Shown: piece after piece, positions 32,782-41,635 of the stretch
How the letters are laid out: each line of letters opens with the position of its first letter
Position numbering within the stretch: position 1 is the stretch's first letter
DNA from: Shewanella cyperi
GTDB taxonomy: Bacteria > Pseudomonadota > Gammaproteobacteria > Enterobacterales > Shewanellaceae
Length of the DNA stretch: 64,000 nucleotides
Reading direction: 5' to 3'
Assembly: GCF_017354985.1 (NCBI RefSeq)
Contig: NZ_CP071501.1
Span: forward strand, 1,507,501-1,571,500
Position numbers and translations under genes: made by a program
Notes under the pieces: model-generated
What the model was told of the DNA's origin: nothing
The model's database searches: none
What the model saw: only the letters and a program-made list of their open reading frames with translations

Positions 32782-35700
32782 GACCCCTGACACTTGAACT
32801 GTGCGCCTTTGGCCCCTTTGCTGACAGGCAAACTATCGACTTCAGCGTCCTCGGCAGTAACCCGCTGTTTCTGATCAACGGGCCCACGGGGGCTGGGAAA
32901 ACCAGCATCCTGGATGCCATCTGTTTTGCACTCTACGGCAAGACCACGGGAAACGAACGTGAAGCCAGCCAGATGCGTTGCGATACCGCCGATGATGGTC
33001 TGCTGACCGAGGTCAGCTTTGAGTTTGAACTGGGCGACAGACGTTATTTGGTGCGCCGGATCCCGGAGCAGTTGCGGGCCAAAAGTCGCGGCGATGGCAG
33101 CACGGTGCAAAAGGCCGAGGCAGAACTATGCCGTATCCATACTGACGGACGCCGAGAGGTGCTGGTGGCCAGCAAGGTCAGCGATGCCACCAGTCTGATT
33201 GAGGAACTGACCGGGCTGGATGTGGACCAGTTCCGCCAGGTCATGGTCTTGCCCCAGGGTAAGTTTCGTGAGTTGTTGCTGGCCGACTCCAAGGAGCGGG
33301 AAAAGATTTTCAGCCAACTGTTCCAGACCCATGTGTATCGCCGTATTGAAGAGCGTCTGAAGCAGCAGGCGTTGGACATCAAGGGGCAAAAGCGGGATTT
33401 GGATTCGCGTCGCAGCGGCATACTGCAAACCGTGGGCCTTGAAAGTCAGAACGAACTGGATGCAGCCATTGTCGCCTTGACGCCCGAGCTGGCACAGGCA
33501 AAGCTGGTGCGGGACAACACAGCTTCGGCCATGGCCGAAGCGACCAGGTCATTCGACCAGGCCCAGGCCTTGGCTCAGGAATTTGCCCAGCTTAGCCTTT
33601 TGGGGCAGCAACTGACCATTGTAGAAGCTGGCCGCGAGCAGCTAACGGCCAAAGAAACGCAACTGACCCTGGCACGCCAGGCCGAAAAATTGATGCCGCT
33701 CAAGCGTCAGTTGCTGCAGCGGCAGCAGGAAAATCAGGAAGCCGCGCAGCAACAGCAAAGTGCGCTTGAAGCACGGGCTTTGGCCGAGCAAGCACTGGTG
33801 CGCGCGAACGAGGCGGCCTCCAGGCTGCCCGAAGTGGATGCACAAAAACAAACACTGCTGGCGGAACAGCAGCAGTTGCAGGATTGGCAACCGAGAATGG
33901 CCGCCCTTGAGGACATAGAGGGGCAGTTGGCGCAGGCCGGTAGCCAACTGGAGTCGGCCCGCGGGCAGCAACAACAGGGGCTGCAAGAGCTGGCACGCTT
34001 GGAAGCGTCCCGACAAGCCATGCTTGAGTCCGTGAGCCCATTGGAGGCCAAGGCGAGCTTACAGGTGGAATTGACCGAACAGTTGGCGCGCCAGGACGTG
34101 ATTCTGGAGCGGGTCCGGCAATTGGACGCTCTGGCGGGCCAGCAACAGACGCTCCATCGGCAACTCGGCGATCTCGAAAAACAGGGCCTGGAATCCAAGG
34201 CCGCCAAAGAACAGACCGAAAATCAGCGCAAAACCCTTGAGCTTGCCTGGCATACAGGTCAGGCCGCCATGTTGGCAAATGAACTCAAGCAAGGCAGTCC
34301 ATGCCCGGTTTGTGGCAGCTGTAGCCACCCAAGCCCCGCGCAAACCGAGGTGCAACTGCCATCTCAGCAAGAGTTGGAGTCGGCCAGGCTGTTGGAGCAA
34401 CATGCTCTGCAGCAATACCAGGAAACCCGCAGCAATTATGGCCACACCAAGTCCCGCTTAAAGGAGCTGGAACAGCAATTCAGGCAGTTGAGTGAACAGT
34501 TGGGGGAAGCCGCGGCCCAAGGCCTCGCCGCCCATGAACAGCATTTGCAATCGCTCAGGCAAGCCCTTGCCGATGCCAGCTCAGCCAGCGAGTCTCTACA
34601 TAAACTCAGGGGCGATATTGCAAAGGCGGAGCAAGCCTGGCATACCCAGCGGCAGACAACCGAGCAGCTCGCCCGGCAGGCGGAAGAGGCCAATCAGCGG
34701 TTCATCCAACTTACTGAAAACAGGAAGGCAACCCTGGCGGCCATGCCCAAGGCACTTGCCGAACTGGAGCATCCCCGAGCCCTCAGCGGCCGGTTGGAGG
34801 CAATCGATACCTTGTTGATGTCCATTGCCACTGAGCAGCAAGGCTTGTTGCTGGCTCGTGACCAGGCTTCCAATGAGTTGGCGCGGGCAAAAGGTGCGGT
34901 TCAGGATACGGCGCAGCAATCTCAACGTGCCGCAAGCCGCCTGGCAGAGGCCGATGCTGAGTTTTCCCGGGCGCTGCAATCCTCCGGTTTTGCCGATACA
35001 GCTGCCCTTGAGGGCGCATGGCGCAGTGAGGCACAGCAACAGTCTCTTGAGCAGGAAATTCAGGACTGGCACAGGCAAAGGCACAGTCTCAGGGAACAGT
35101 TGGCGGCCCAGCAACGTAAATTGCAGGAGCGGCAAGCACCGGATCTGGATGCCCTGACGGCCCAAAAATCGGCTGCCGACGCTCGCTTTCAGCAATCCGA
35201 TGAGCAATGGCTGCGGCTCAATGGGCGCATGCAGGAGCTCGGCAATGCCGCCAGACAATTGCAGCAGGAAGCGGACAGCGCCAGGGCACTCGACGCGCAA
35301 TATGCCCTGGTGGGAACCCTGGCCGATGTGGCCAACGGCAACAGCCAGAGCAAACTCAGTCTGCAACGCTTTGTCTTGAGCGTGCTGCTCGATGATGTGC
35401 TGCGAGAGGCCAGTCAGCGCCTGCAACTGATGAGTAAGGGCCGGTACCGTTTGCTGCGCAAGGAAGACAGGGCCAAGGGAAACAAGGCGTCGGGACTGGA
35501 GCTGGAAGTGGAAGACGCCTACAGCGGCAAGGTGAGGGCGGTGGCAACCCTCAGTGGCGGCGAAAGCTTTATGGCGGCGTTGTCTCTGGCGCTGGGCTTG
35601 TCCGATGTGGTTCAGGCCTACGCCGGGGGGATAAAACTCGACACCCTGTTTATCGACGAAGGTTTCGGCAGTCTGGATCAGGAGTCGCTGGAGATGGCTA

Positions 35701-35843
35701 TTCGGACCCTGATGGATCTGCAGGCCAGCGGTCGTATGATTGGCGTCATTTCCCACGTGTCGGAAATGAAGGAGCAGTTGCAGACCCGTATTGATGTGCT
35801 CAAGTCCGCCGCCGGCAGTGAAATTAGACTGCATCTGCCCTAG
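32778..35843 (+). CDS. sbcC: SbcC, SMC-like ATPase subunit of the SbcCD complex
   Basis: Rad50-family ATPase of 1021 residues that forms a long coiled-coil arm. Walker A NGPTGAGKTSILDAI is at about 34-48. Two coiled coils, rich in Gln, Ala and Glu, flank the zinc-hook CPVC at 509-512. The C-terminal lobe has the ABC signature LSGGESFMAALSLALGLSD and Walker B DTLFIDEGFGSLD. All functional elements are intact. GAGGAAAG lies before the start inside the sbcD end. No terminator is obvious after the stop; a new promoter follows within 50 bp. Confidence 0.96.
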   Translation: MRPLTLELCAFGPFADRQTIDFSVLGSNPLFLINGPTGAGKTSILDAICFALYGKTTGNEREASQMRCDTADDGLLTEVSFEFELGDRRYLVRRIPEQLRAKSRGDGSTVQKAEAELCRIHTDGRREVLVASKVSDATSLIEELTGLDVDQFRQVMVLPQGKFRELLLADSKEREKIFSQLFQTHVYRRIEERLKQQALDIKGQKRDLDSRRSGILQTVGLESQNELDAAIVALTPELAQAKLVRDNTASAMAEATRSFDQAQALAQEFAQLSLLGQQLTIVEAGREQLTAKETQLTLARQAEKLMPLKRQLLQRQQENQEAAQQQQSALEARALAEQALVRANEAASRLPEVDAQKQTLLAEQQQLQDWQPRMAALEDIEGQLAQAGSQLESARGQQQQGLQELARLEASRQAMLESVSPLEAKASLQVELTEQLARQDVILERVRQLDALAGQQQTLHRQLGDLEKQGLESKAAKEQTENQRKTLELAWHTGQAAMLANELKQGSPCPVCGSCSHPSPAQTEVQLPSQQELESARLLEQHALQQYQETRSNYGHTKSRLKELEQQFRQLSEQLGEAAAQGLAAHEQHLQSLRQALADASSASESLHKLRGDIAKAEQAWHTQRQTTEQLARQAEEANQRFIQLTENRKATLAAMPKALAELEHPRALSGRLEAIDTLLMSIATEQQGLLLARDQASNELARAKGAVQDTAQQSQRAASRLAEADAEFSRALQSSGFADTAALEGAWRSEAQQQSLEQEIQDWHRQRHSLREQLAAQQRKLQERQAPDLDALTAQKSAADARFQQSDEQWLRLNGRMQELGNAARQLQQEADSARALDAQYALVGTLADVANGNSQSKLSLQRFVLSVLLDDVLREASQRLQLMSKGRYRLLRKEDRAKGNKASGLELEVEDAYSGKVRAVATLSGGESFMAALSLALGLSDVVQAYAGGIKLDTLFIDEGFGSLDQESLEMAIRTLMDLQASGRMIGVISHVSEMKEQLQTRIDVLKSAAGSEIRLHLP

Positions 35844-35861
35844 GGCAAGTTATAAATTACA

Positions 35862-35889
35862 GTTGTGTTGCTGTAAAAATTTGGTATAA
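35862..35889 (+). promoter_or_regulatory. Probable promoter of the M23 peptidase gene
   Basis: TTGTGT, a 16-bp spacer and TATAAC (35884-35889). The predicted transcription start near 35896 lies only about 9 bp before the GTG at 35905, which argues for initiation further downstream. Confidence 0.45.
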
Positions 35890-35904
35890 CAGTTTTTTGG
35901 AACT

Positions 35905-37263
35905 GTGCTACGCGTAGTTTTTATCACTGGAATTTATTCGCCACCAAGCCGAACCAAACGGGGATATTCAGGGTTGCAGACAGAATTTGCTATAAAAAAC
36001 AATTTGCTGCTCGAACGTCTTGTTGCTTTGCCGCCACTGCACAAGCGTTTGATGCTGGCTTTGAGCCTGTTGATGGGCGTGGCGCTGCTGTCCCCGGTAG
36101 GCCCGACCCAGGTCAGTGGCCGTATTCCCGTGCATTTGGATATCGAATCTCTGGTACCTGATATCTCCAGCGCGCCCTTGCCGGCGCAGACATTGGACCA
36201 TACCCCTGCGTTTGCACGTACCATAGTCTCGGGTGACACCCTCAGCGGTCTGTTTTCCAAGGCGGGTATCGATCAGCAAACCATGTACAAGGTGCTGGAG
36301 GCCGATCTTAACATTCTGGCCTTGGATACCCTGATGCCGGGCAACCGCATCAGTTTCTGGACCGACGAACAGGGCCAGCTGCAAAAGCTGCAACTCTGGT
36401 TTAACGCCGCCCGTCAGGTGGTGTTCAATCGATACGAAGACGGCAGTTTCAGTGTCGATGAAGTCGAGATTGAGGGTGACTGGCAACAGCGCATTGTCAG
36501 CGGTGAAATCCACGGCTCTTTTTATGTATCGGCCCAGCGTATGGGACTGGGTGCAGCCGAGATCCAGAAAGTGGAAACCCTGCTGAAGGAGAAGCTCAAT
36601 TTTGCCCGGGACCTGCGTGCCGGTGATAGCTTTTCCGTACTGCTCAATGATCAATTCGTGGAAGGCGAATCCACAGGTAACAGCCAAATCCTCGGGATCA
36701 GCATCGACAGTGGTCGCAGTCATATCACAGCGTTCCAGCATTCCGATGGCAACTTCTACGACCAGCAGGGTCAGAGCCTGGCCAGGGCCTTCCAGCGCAT
36801 TCCGCTGACAAAGCAGTACAAACTGACTTCGCACTACAATCCGAAACGTAAGAATCCGGTCACCGGCCATGTAGCGCCACACAACGGTACCGATTATGCG
36901 ACGCCCATAGGCACCAAGGTGGTGGCACCGGGGGATGGTGTGGTCGTGATGGTGACAGATCACCAGTTTGCCGGGAAATACATAGTCATAGAGCACGGTA
37001 ACAAGTACCGCACCCGTTATCTGCATCTGTCAAAGGCGCTGGTGCACAAGGGACAACGCGTCAGCCGTGGCCAGGTGATAGCGCTGTCCGGCAATACCGG
37101 CCGTTCAACCGGGCCACACCTGCACTATGAATTCCACGTCAACGGCAAACCGGTTGACCCCATGAAAGCCAATATTCCCATGGCCAGCCAACTGAGCGCC
37201 AAAGAGCTGGCCCAGTTCAGTTCTCTGGTGCGGGAGCGGCAGGCATTGATGCGTTTGGGATAA
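35905..37263 (+). CDS. M23-family peptidoglycan endopeptidase (MepM-like)
   Basis: Envelope LytM-type metalloprotease that cleaves peptide cross-links in the cell wall. The frame gives up to 452 residues, but the GTG at 35905 sits almost on the predicted transcript start. A TTG at 35974 is an alternative and leaves the hydrophobic segment RLMLALSLLMGVALL intact. Next comes an OapA/LysM-like region (SGDTLSGLFSKAGIDQQTMYKVLE), then the M23 domain with HNGTDYATPIGT and GRSTGPHLHYEFHVNG, which hold the zinc ligands (H and D of HNGTD, and HLH). The active site is complete. Gene layout suggests a single-gene unit. Confidence 0.88.
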   Translation: MLRVVFITGIYSPPSRTKRGYSGLQTEFAIKNNLLLERLVALPPLHKRLMLALSLLMGVALLSPVGPTQVSGRIPVHLDIESLVPDISSAPLPAQTLDHTPAFARTIVSGDTLSGLFSKAGIDQQTMYKVLEADLNILALDTLMPGNRISFWTDEQGQLQKLQLWFNAARQVVFNRYEDGSFSVDEVEIEGDWQQRIVSGEIHGSFYVSAQRMGLGAAEIQKVETLLKEKLNFARDLRAGDSFSVLLNDQFVEGESTGNSQILGISIDSGRSHITAFQHSDGNFYDQQGQSLARAFQRIPLTKQYKLTSHYNPKRKNPVTGHVAPHNGTDYATPIGTKVVAPGDGVVVMVTDHQFAGKYIVIEHGNKYRTRYLHLSKALVHKGQRVSRGQVIALSGNTGRSTGPHLHYEFHVNGKPVDPMKANIPMASQLSAKELAQFSSLVRERQALMRLG

Positions 37264-37285
37264 GAGTTTCGGCCATTGTTTCGCC

Positions 37286-37317
37286 ATAAAAAAGCAGCCT
37301 GTTGGCTGCTTTTTTTA
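37286..37317. terminator. Bidirectional terminator between the M23 gene and the small Cys protein gene
   Basis: AAAAAAGCAGCC and GGCTGCTTTTTTT pair around TGTT. Both convergent genes end close to it. Confidence 0.9.
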
Positions 37318-37332
37318 TGCAAAGATCCGGGT

Positions 37333-37710
37333 TCAGCTGGCCTTGTTGCGCCTGGCGTACTTGAGGGCACACTGGCACAGACCACCACGGCGGGCCGCGC
37401 AGCCTGAGCAGGGGGAGGCTTTGAAAGGCTTAAGAGCAAAACTGCGGGCACTGGTTGCGGGGGTAAGACACAGGATTGTCGGCGCCGGATCATTGGCCGC
37501 AATTGAAATGCGACTGGCCTGTTTCAGATATTTGCGGGCGGCCTTTGTGCTGTCGCAGCCCTGGGTCAGCAGCTCTGCCATCCAGGTCTGTTTCAGTTCC
37601 TTCACCTTATGCTTGCGGGCTTTGCCAATCAGGGTAGTCGCCTTGTTGCGCACGGCCTTTCTGGCATGCTTTTTACAAAGCTTTTTGATGATTTTGCTGA
37701 GTTTGGCCAT
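37333..37710 (-). CDS. Uncharacterised small basic protein with a C-terminal Cys cluster
   Basis: 125 residues; I do not recognise a family. The N-terminal half is very rich in Lys and Arg and helical (KKLCKKHARKAVRNK, KARKHKVKELKQTW). The C-terminus carries a compact cysteine set, CSGC-x7-CQC (C-x2-C-x7-C-x-C) at about 101-114, which could bind zinc, iron or a cluster. There is no signal peptide or membrane segment. Its promoter overlaps a good Fur-like site, so iron-responsive expression is predicted. The translation start is not certain: no clear Shine-Dalgarno precedes the ATG. Nucleic acid binding would fit the charge but is a guess. Confidence 0.7.
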   Translation of the reverse strand: MAKLSKIIKKLCKKHARKAVRNKATTLIGKARKHKVKELKQTWMAELLTQGCDSTKAARKYLKQASRISIAANDPAPTILCLTPATSARSFALKPFKASPCSGCAARRGGLCQCALKYARRNKAS

Positions 37711-37741
37711 GAAAACAACCCGGCTGCTTGGATTGGGTTGA

Positions 37742-37769
37742 ATTCTAAATGAAAACCATTATCAGTCAA
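37742..37769 (-). promoter_or_regulatory. Promoter with an overlapping Fur-like box
   Basis: Read on the minus strand: TTGACT (37764-37769), a 16-bp spacer, TAGAAT (37742-37747). The 19-bp window at 37745-37763 matches the Fur consensus at 13 of 19 positions, with both arms GATAATG and TCATT present. It fills the space between the -35 and -10 elements, where a bound repressor would block polymerase. Confidence 0.75.
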
Positions 37770-37804
37770 GTTTTGTTGCTGAATACGCGGAACAGGTCAC
37801 AGGA

Positions 37805-38308
37805 TTAAAAAGGTGATTGGTTGGCGTCGATGGCGGTCAGCAGCAGCCTGAGATCGAATTCCAATTGATGATAGTCCGGCTCCATGTGGCAGCAGAGCTG
37901 GTAAAAGGCCTTGTTGTGCTCTTTTTCCCTGAGGTGCGCCAGTTCGTGCACCACCACCATGCGCAGCAAGGGCTCCGGTGCCTGCTTGAGGCGCCCGGCA
38001 ATACGGATCTCATGTTTGGCCTTGAGCTTTTGCCCTTGAACCCGGGACACGAAACTGTGCAGACCCAGGGCCTGATGTTTGAGGGTGAGCTTATCGTCGA
38101 AGCAGATCCGGGCTATGGGGGGGGACTTTTTCATAAAGCGGCTTTTCAGCGCCTGGGTGTAATCGTACAGTGCCTTATCGCTGCGGATCTCGTGTTCGGC
38201 ACTGTAGCGACGGCCCAATACCTGACCCAGTTTATTATCCGCCAGCAAGTCTGATACTTGCCGGCGAATACTGTCGCTGTAATGGGCTAGATAGGGCAGG
38301 GATTGCAT
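37805..38308 (-). CDS. YgjP-like metallopeptidase domain protein
   Basis: 167-residue cytoplasmic protein of the YgjP/DUF45 (M48-like) family, sometimes annotated as a UTP pyrophosphatase without firm basis. The zinc site HELAH is at 121-125, followed by H131 in REKEHNKAFYQL, the family arrangement. Substrate unknown. The gene begins 4 bp after the stop of the DUF3010 gene on the same strand, so the two are probably cotranscribed. Confidence 0.85.
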   Translation of the reverse strand: MQSLPYLAHYSDSIRRQVSDLLADNKLGQVLGRRYSAEHEIRSDKALYDYTQALKSRFMKKSPPIARICFDDKLTLKHQALGLHSFVSRVQGQKLKAKHEIRIAGRLKQAPEPLLRMVVVHELAHLREKEHNKAFYQLCCHMEPDYHQLEFDLRLLLTAIDANQSPF

Positions 38309-38312
38309 CGGC

Positions 38313-38750
38313 TCAGAGCTTGCCGTAGATGCGGCCGTTAATGTAGGCGTAGGCGGCCTCGAACGCCGGCAGTTGGAAGCGTTTCAGATCCAGCGCATCG
38401 TAATCCACCTGGGGCGGGTTGCGCTTGAGCTGTTCCTTGATGCTGACAGGAGACAACAGGGTCACGGGTAATCCAGCCAGCTGAATGGCGGCCTCAAGCT
38501 TAAAGCTGGTGGCACTGCCTGCCAGCTTGCCTTTTTGCTCGCGACTGATGATGACCAGGTGTTCCACCTTGTAGTCTTCCATCAGCTTTTTGAAGGCAAA
38601 ATGGAACTCACTGATGGCCTCCTGGGTTTCGGATGCCGAGACAGTGAAGGACTGTTTGCGGCACTCCGGTACATTGAAGGTATCACCTTCATTACTCAGC
38701 AGACTGATAATGGCTTCGCTGCCCTTGAGTTCAACGCCACATACTTTCAT
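38313..38750 (-). CDS. DUF3010 family protein
   Basis: 145-residue cytoplasmic protein of the DUF3010 family, common in marine gammaproteobacteria; function unknown. It starts MKVCGVELKGSEAIISLL and holds a central VEHLVIISREQKGKLAGSATSFKLEAAIQ region, which has the look of an RNase H-like fold (inference). AGGTG precedes the ATG. It lies between the DEAD-box helicase and the YgjP-like gene, all leftward, and is probably in one unit with the latter. Confidence 0.85.
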   Translation of the reverse strand: MKVCGVELKGSEAIISLLSNEGDTFNVPECRKQSFTVSASETQEAISEFHFAFKKLMEDYKVEHLVIISREQKGKLAGSATSFKLEAAIQLAGLPVTLLSPVSIKEQLKRNPPQVDYDALDLKRFQLPAFEAAYAYINGRIYGKL

Positions 38751-38796
38751 GTTACACCTATTAATAAATTGATTTTAAACTGGAATTCTGTCGGCA

Positions 38797-40152
38797 TCAG
38801 GCTGCCGGTGTTTTGCGTTTGACCATGGGCGCATCACCCACATCCACGCCGGAAATAAAGCGTTTGTCCCGCTTGGGCGCGGTTTTTGGCGCGTTGGTCT
38901 TGGCTGGACGTTTGCTTTTGGGTTTGGCCGTTGCAGCCGGCTTGCTGCGGGACGGCTTTTTCGGCGCCAATCCCTTGAACTTGGGCTCCAGTCCCTCCAG
39001 GGTGCTGAAATCAAATTCACGGCGCAGCAGTTTTTGTACCGCCAGGAAATTGTCCCAATCCTTGGGGCCCACCAGGGAAATCGCATCGCCCTGGTTACCG
39101 GCACGACCGGTGCGGCCGATGCGATGCACATATTCTTCGGCAAACTTGGGCATGTCGAAGTTAATCACCAGGGACACATTGAGCAGATCCAGACCGCGGG
39201 AAGCCAGATCTGTGGTCACCAGCACCTGCTGCTGACCGCGGCTGAACTGATCCATGATCTGGTTGCGCTGGTTTTGGCGCAACTCACCGGACAGGGCCGC
39301 AGCCTTGATGTCCTTGGACTGCAACAGCTGTGACAGGCGCTCGGTATCACTGCGGGTGGCGGTAAAGATGATGGCCTGCTTATGGGGATGGCTCTCGAGC
39401 AGCTTAAGCAGCAGGGCTTCCTTGTGGTCAAGGTGATCGGCAAGGAAAATCTGCTCACTGATATCCTTGTGACCACTGTGGACCGCATCTATGGCCAGAT
39501 GCTCGGGATTGTTGAGCAATTCGGCCGCCAGCGCATGGATCTCGTTGTGATCCAGGGTGGCGGAAAACATCAGGGTTTGACGCCGTCTGTGGTCAGCGGC
39601 GGCATGGATGGCCCTGAGCTGGGGTGCAAAGCCAAGATCCAACATACGGTCTGCTTCATCCAGGATCAGCAGCTCCAGACCATTGAGAAACAGATGACGC
39701 TGGGCCAGATGATCGGCAATGCGTCCGGGGGTGGCGACTATAAAATGCGGTTCCTTTGCCAGTGCCTTGGCCTGATCGTTGAAGTTTTCCCCACCCAGAA
39801 TGCTGGCAGCCCGGTACTGGGTATTGGCCACCAAGAGCCTGAGTTGGGCATAAACCTGATTGGCCAGTTCCCTGGTCGGCAGCAGGATCAACACCCGCGG
39901 ATCTTTCTTGCTCAGTGCCCGGGTCGCTATGACCCTTTGCAACGCCGGCAGCAAAAATGCCAGGGTTTTCCCCGAACCCGTCTTGGATGAGGCCATCAAG
40001 TCTTTGCCGGCGAGGGCGATGGGCAAGGCCCCGGCCTGGACGGCTGTGGGGGTTTCTATCCCCATGTGTTTCAGGCTCTGCAGCAGACGCTTGTCGAGGG
40101 AAAAATCACTAAATTGCAAAGGAAGGGCTCCGTTGGCGTGCGCTTTTGGCAC
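38797..40152 (-). CDS. DEAD-box ATP-dependent RNA helicase (SrmB/RhlE-like)
   Basis: RNA helicase for ribosome assembly or mRNA turnover. It has 451 residues with all core motifs: Q-motif region (FSDFSLDKRLLQSLKHMG...PTAVQ), motif I SSKTGSGKT, PTRELA, GG, TPGR, DEAD in LILDEADRML, SAT, then domain 2 with TTDLASRGLD and HRIGRTGRAG. The DHLDHKEALLLKLL segment resembles SrmB, while other parts resemble RhlE, so I leave the symbol blank. The C-terminal 70 residues are a Lys/Pro/Ala-rich basic tail, typical of RNA-binding extensions. Cold-induction cannot be judged here. Confidence 0.9.
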   Translation of the reverse strand: MPKAHANGALPLQFSDFSLDKRLLQSLKHMGIETPTAVQAGALPIALAGKDLMASSKTGSGKTLAFLLPALQRVIATRALSKKDPRVLILLPTRELANQVYAQLRLLVANTQYRAASILGGENFNDQAKALAKEPHFIVATPGRIADHLAQRHLFLNGLELLILDEADRMLDLGFAPQLRAIHAAADHRRRQTLMFSATLDHNEIHALAAELLNNPEHLAIDAVHSGHKDISEQIFLADHLDHKEALLLKLLESHPHKQAIIFTATRSDTERLSQLLQSKDIKAAALSGELRQNQRNQIMDQFSRGQQQVLVTTDLASRGLDLLNVSLVINFDMPKFAEEYVHRIGRTGRAGNQGDAISLVGPKDWDNFLAVQKLLRREFDFSTLEGLEPKFKGLAPKKPSRSKPAATAKPKSKRPAKTNAPKTAPKRDKRFISGVDVGDAPMVKRKTPAA

Positions 40153-40377
40153 GGGTAAAAATTTCAGCCGGACATTATACCCTCAAGTTGGCGCCCCGGC
40201 CACGAACTTTATGAGCCCCGTCGGACAAAAGTCTGCCGGTGAACATCGGCTTTGCCTGAGCTAATTGCTTGCTGTCGTGGCCGTTTTCATGCGCCCGCCA
40301 AGCTGTTAACCTTGATGGGATTCAGGCAATTCGCGCCGGAGTTGCCACCTGAGCGGTATCACAAAAGGACGTAGCAT

Positions 40378-41361
40378 ATGACCCCAAAGCCAGGCCCCAA
40401 CAGCACCAGCAAGCATACAAGCTCCAAGCCCCCCACCATAGGGCTGGCATTGGGCAGCGGTGCCGCCAAGGGCTGGGCCCACATTGGGGTTCTGAAGGCC
40501 TTGTTGGCACTGGGGGTGAAGCCCGATAAGGTGGCCGGTTGTTCGGTCGGTGCCCTGGTGGGGGCGGCCTATGCCAATGGCCGCTTGCAGGAATTGGATA
40601 ATTGGGTCAGTGGATTTTCCAGCTGGGATGTCCTTGGGCTGATGGATTTAAGCTGGCGCCGCGGTGGCATTATCGGCGGCGAGCGGGTGTTTGATGTGTT
40701 GCAATCACACATTGGCGACTTGCAGATTGAGGCCCTTGCCATTCCTTTTGCGGCCGTGGCCACGGATCTCTACAGCGGCCAGGAAATCTGGATCCGCGCC
40801 GGCGATTTGCGCCAGGCGGTGCGGGCTTCCTGCTCCATGCCCGGCATTTTGCCGCCGGTGCGCCTGGGGGAGCGTTGGCTGGTGGATGGTGCCGTAGTCA
40901 ATCCTGTGCCCGTGTCTGTGTGCCGCGCCATGGATGTGGATGTGGTTATTGCAGTCGATCTCAGTGGTCACAGGCGCCAACGCAATGCGGAATTTCCGAT
41001 TGAGATCCGCAGCGAGACCTCGTCGGCGCTGGAGCAGTCCCGGGCCCTGGAATCCCAGGGCAATGGCTTTATGGATTTGCTCGCCCGCGGCAAGGAATAC
41101 GTCTCCAGTCTCAGCGACAAATTTGCCCTTGGAAATAACTCCGATCCCGGCATGTGGGCGGTGATGTCGCAGTCCATGGAAATCCTCGAACAAAGACACA
41201 AGCGGGCCCGCTTGATGGGGGATCCGCCCGATGTCTGCCTGCTGCCCAAGGTCAATGATATAGGCACCATGGAGTTCCATCGAGCCAGGGAAGCCATTGC
41301 CGCCGGTGAGGCCGCGGTCATGGCGTCGGCACATTTGATTGAAGCAGCCCTGGGCCGATAA
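40378..41361 (+). CDS. rssA: Patatin-like phospholipase (RssA-like)
   Basis: Cytoplasmic serine acyl hydrolase of the patatin family. The 327 residues start with a low-complexity tail (about 1-19), then the oxyanion loop GLALGSGAAKGWAHIGVL. The nucleophile is S56 in GCSVG and the dyad Asp is D170 in VDGAVVNP, so the catalytic pair is intact. E. coli RssA has no firm physiological role. The gene is flanked by the divergent helicase gene and the nrdD promoter region, with no operon partner. The name reflects orthology-like similarity. Confidence 0.87.
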   Translation: MTPKPGPNSTSKHTSSKPPTIGLALGSGAAKGWAHIGVLKALLALGVKPDKVAGCSVGALVGAAYANGRLQELDNWVSGFSSWDVLGLMDLSWRRGGIIGGERVFDVLQSHIGDLQIEALAIPFAAVATDLYSGQEIWIRAGDLRQAVRASCSMPGILPPVRLGERWLVDGAVVNPVPVSVCRAMDVDVVIAVDLSGHRRQRNAEFPIEIRSETSSALEQSRALESQGNGFMDLLARGKEYVSSLSDKFALGNNSDPGMWAVMSQSMEILEQRHKRARLMGDPPDVCLLPKVNDIGTMEFHRAREAIAAGEAAVMASAHLIEAALGR

Positions 41362-41513
41362 GCAAGCATTTTAAATTCAAATACTTGCAGCTGATATTTT
41401 TGTCGGAAGCAGTCTTAAAGGGCGGCTTTCCTACCCGTGGGATTCGGCTCGGTCAAGGGCTTGGAAGCGAAAATATCGCTTATTTTTGCCTGTGACAACA
41501 GGCGTTTTCTTAC

Positions 41514-41527
41514 ATGATCCAGATCAA
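41514..41527 (+). promoter_or_regulatory. EtrA/FNR binding site upstream of nrdD
   Basis: ATGAT-CCAG-ATCAA matches the FNR consensus TTGAT-N4-ATCAA at nine of ten defined positions. It lies 109-122 bp before the nrdD start. Activation under anaerobic conditions fits the oxygen-sensitive product. Confidence 0.78.
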
Positions 41528-41555
41528 GGTATTGTCATTCACTTTGCCGCTTAAT

Positions 41556-41571
41556 ACGCAACATATTGTGT
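41556..41571 (+). promoter_or_regulatory. NrdR box 1 of the nrdD promoter
   Basis: ACGCAACATATTGTGT matches the NrdR consensus (ACACWATATATWGTGT) at 14 of 16 positions. It is paired with a second, weaker box 31 bp further on, start to start. That is about three helical turns, the arrangement used by the dATP/ATP-sensing repressor NrdR. Confidence 0.8.
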
Positions 41572-41586
41572 TTGTGCCTATATAAA

Positions 41587-41602
41587 GCACTAGATGATGT
41601 GG
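41587..41602 (+). promoter_or_regulatory. NrdR box 2 of the nrdD promoter
   Basis: The 16 bases starting GCACTAGATGATG match the NrdR consensus at 12 of 16 positions. The spacing of 15 bp from box 1 is canonical. A TATAAA at 41581-41586 lies between the boxes and may be a -10 element. Confidence 0.65.
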
Positions 41603-41635
41603 TGCATATTTCAACAGAGCCAAGAGGGAATGAAG

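Noticed and set aside
34596..35834. 412-codon open frame on the minus strand opposite sbcC
   Set aside because: It is antisense to a clearly intact SbcC with all motifs. GC-rich codon use in SbcC opens the opposite frame; no domain is recognised in it.
35968..37026. 352-codon open frame on the minus strand opposite the M23 peptidase
   Set aside because: Same cause: it mirrors a real gene with intact catalytic motifs and has no family features.
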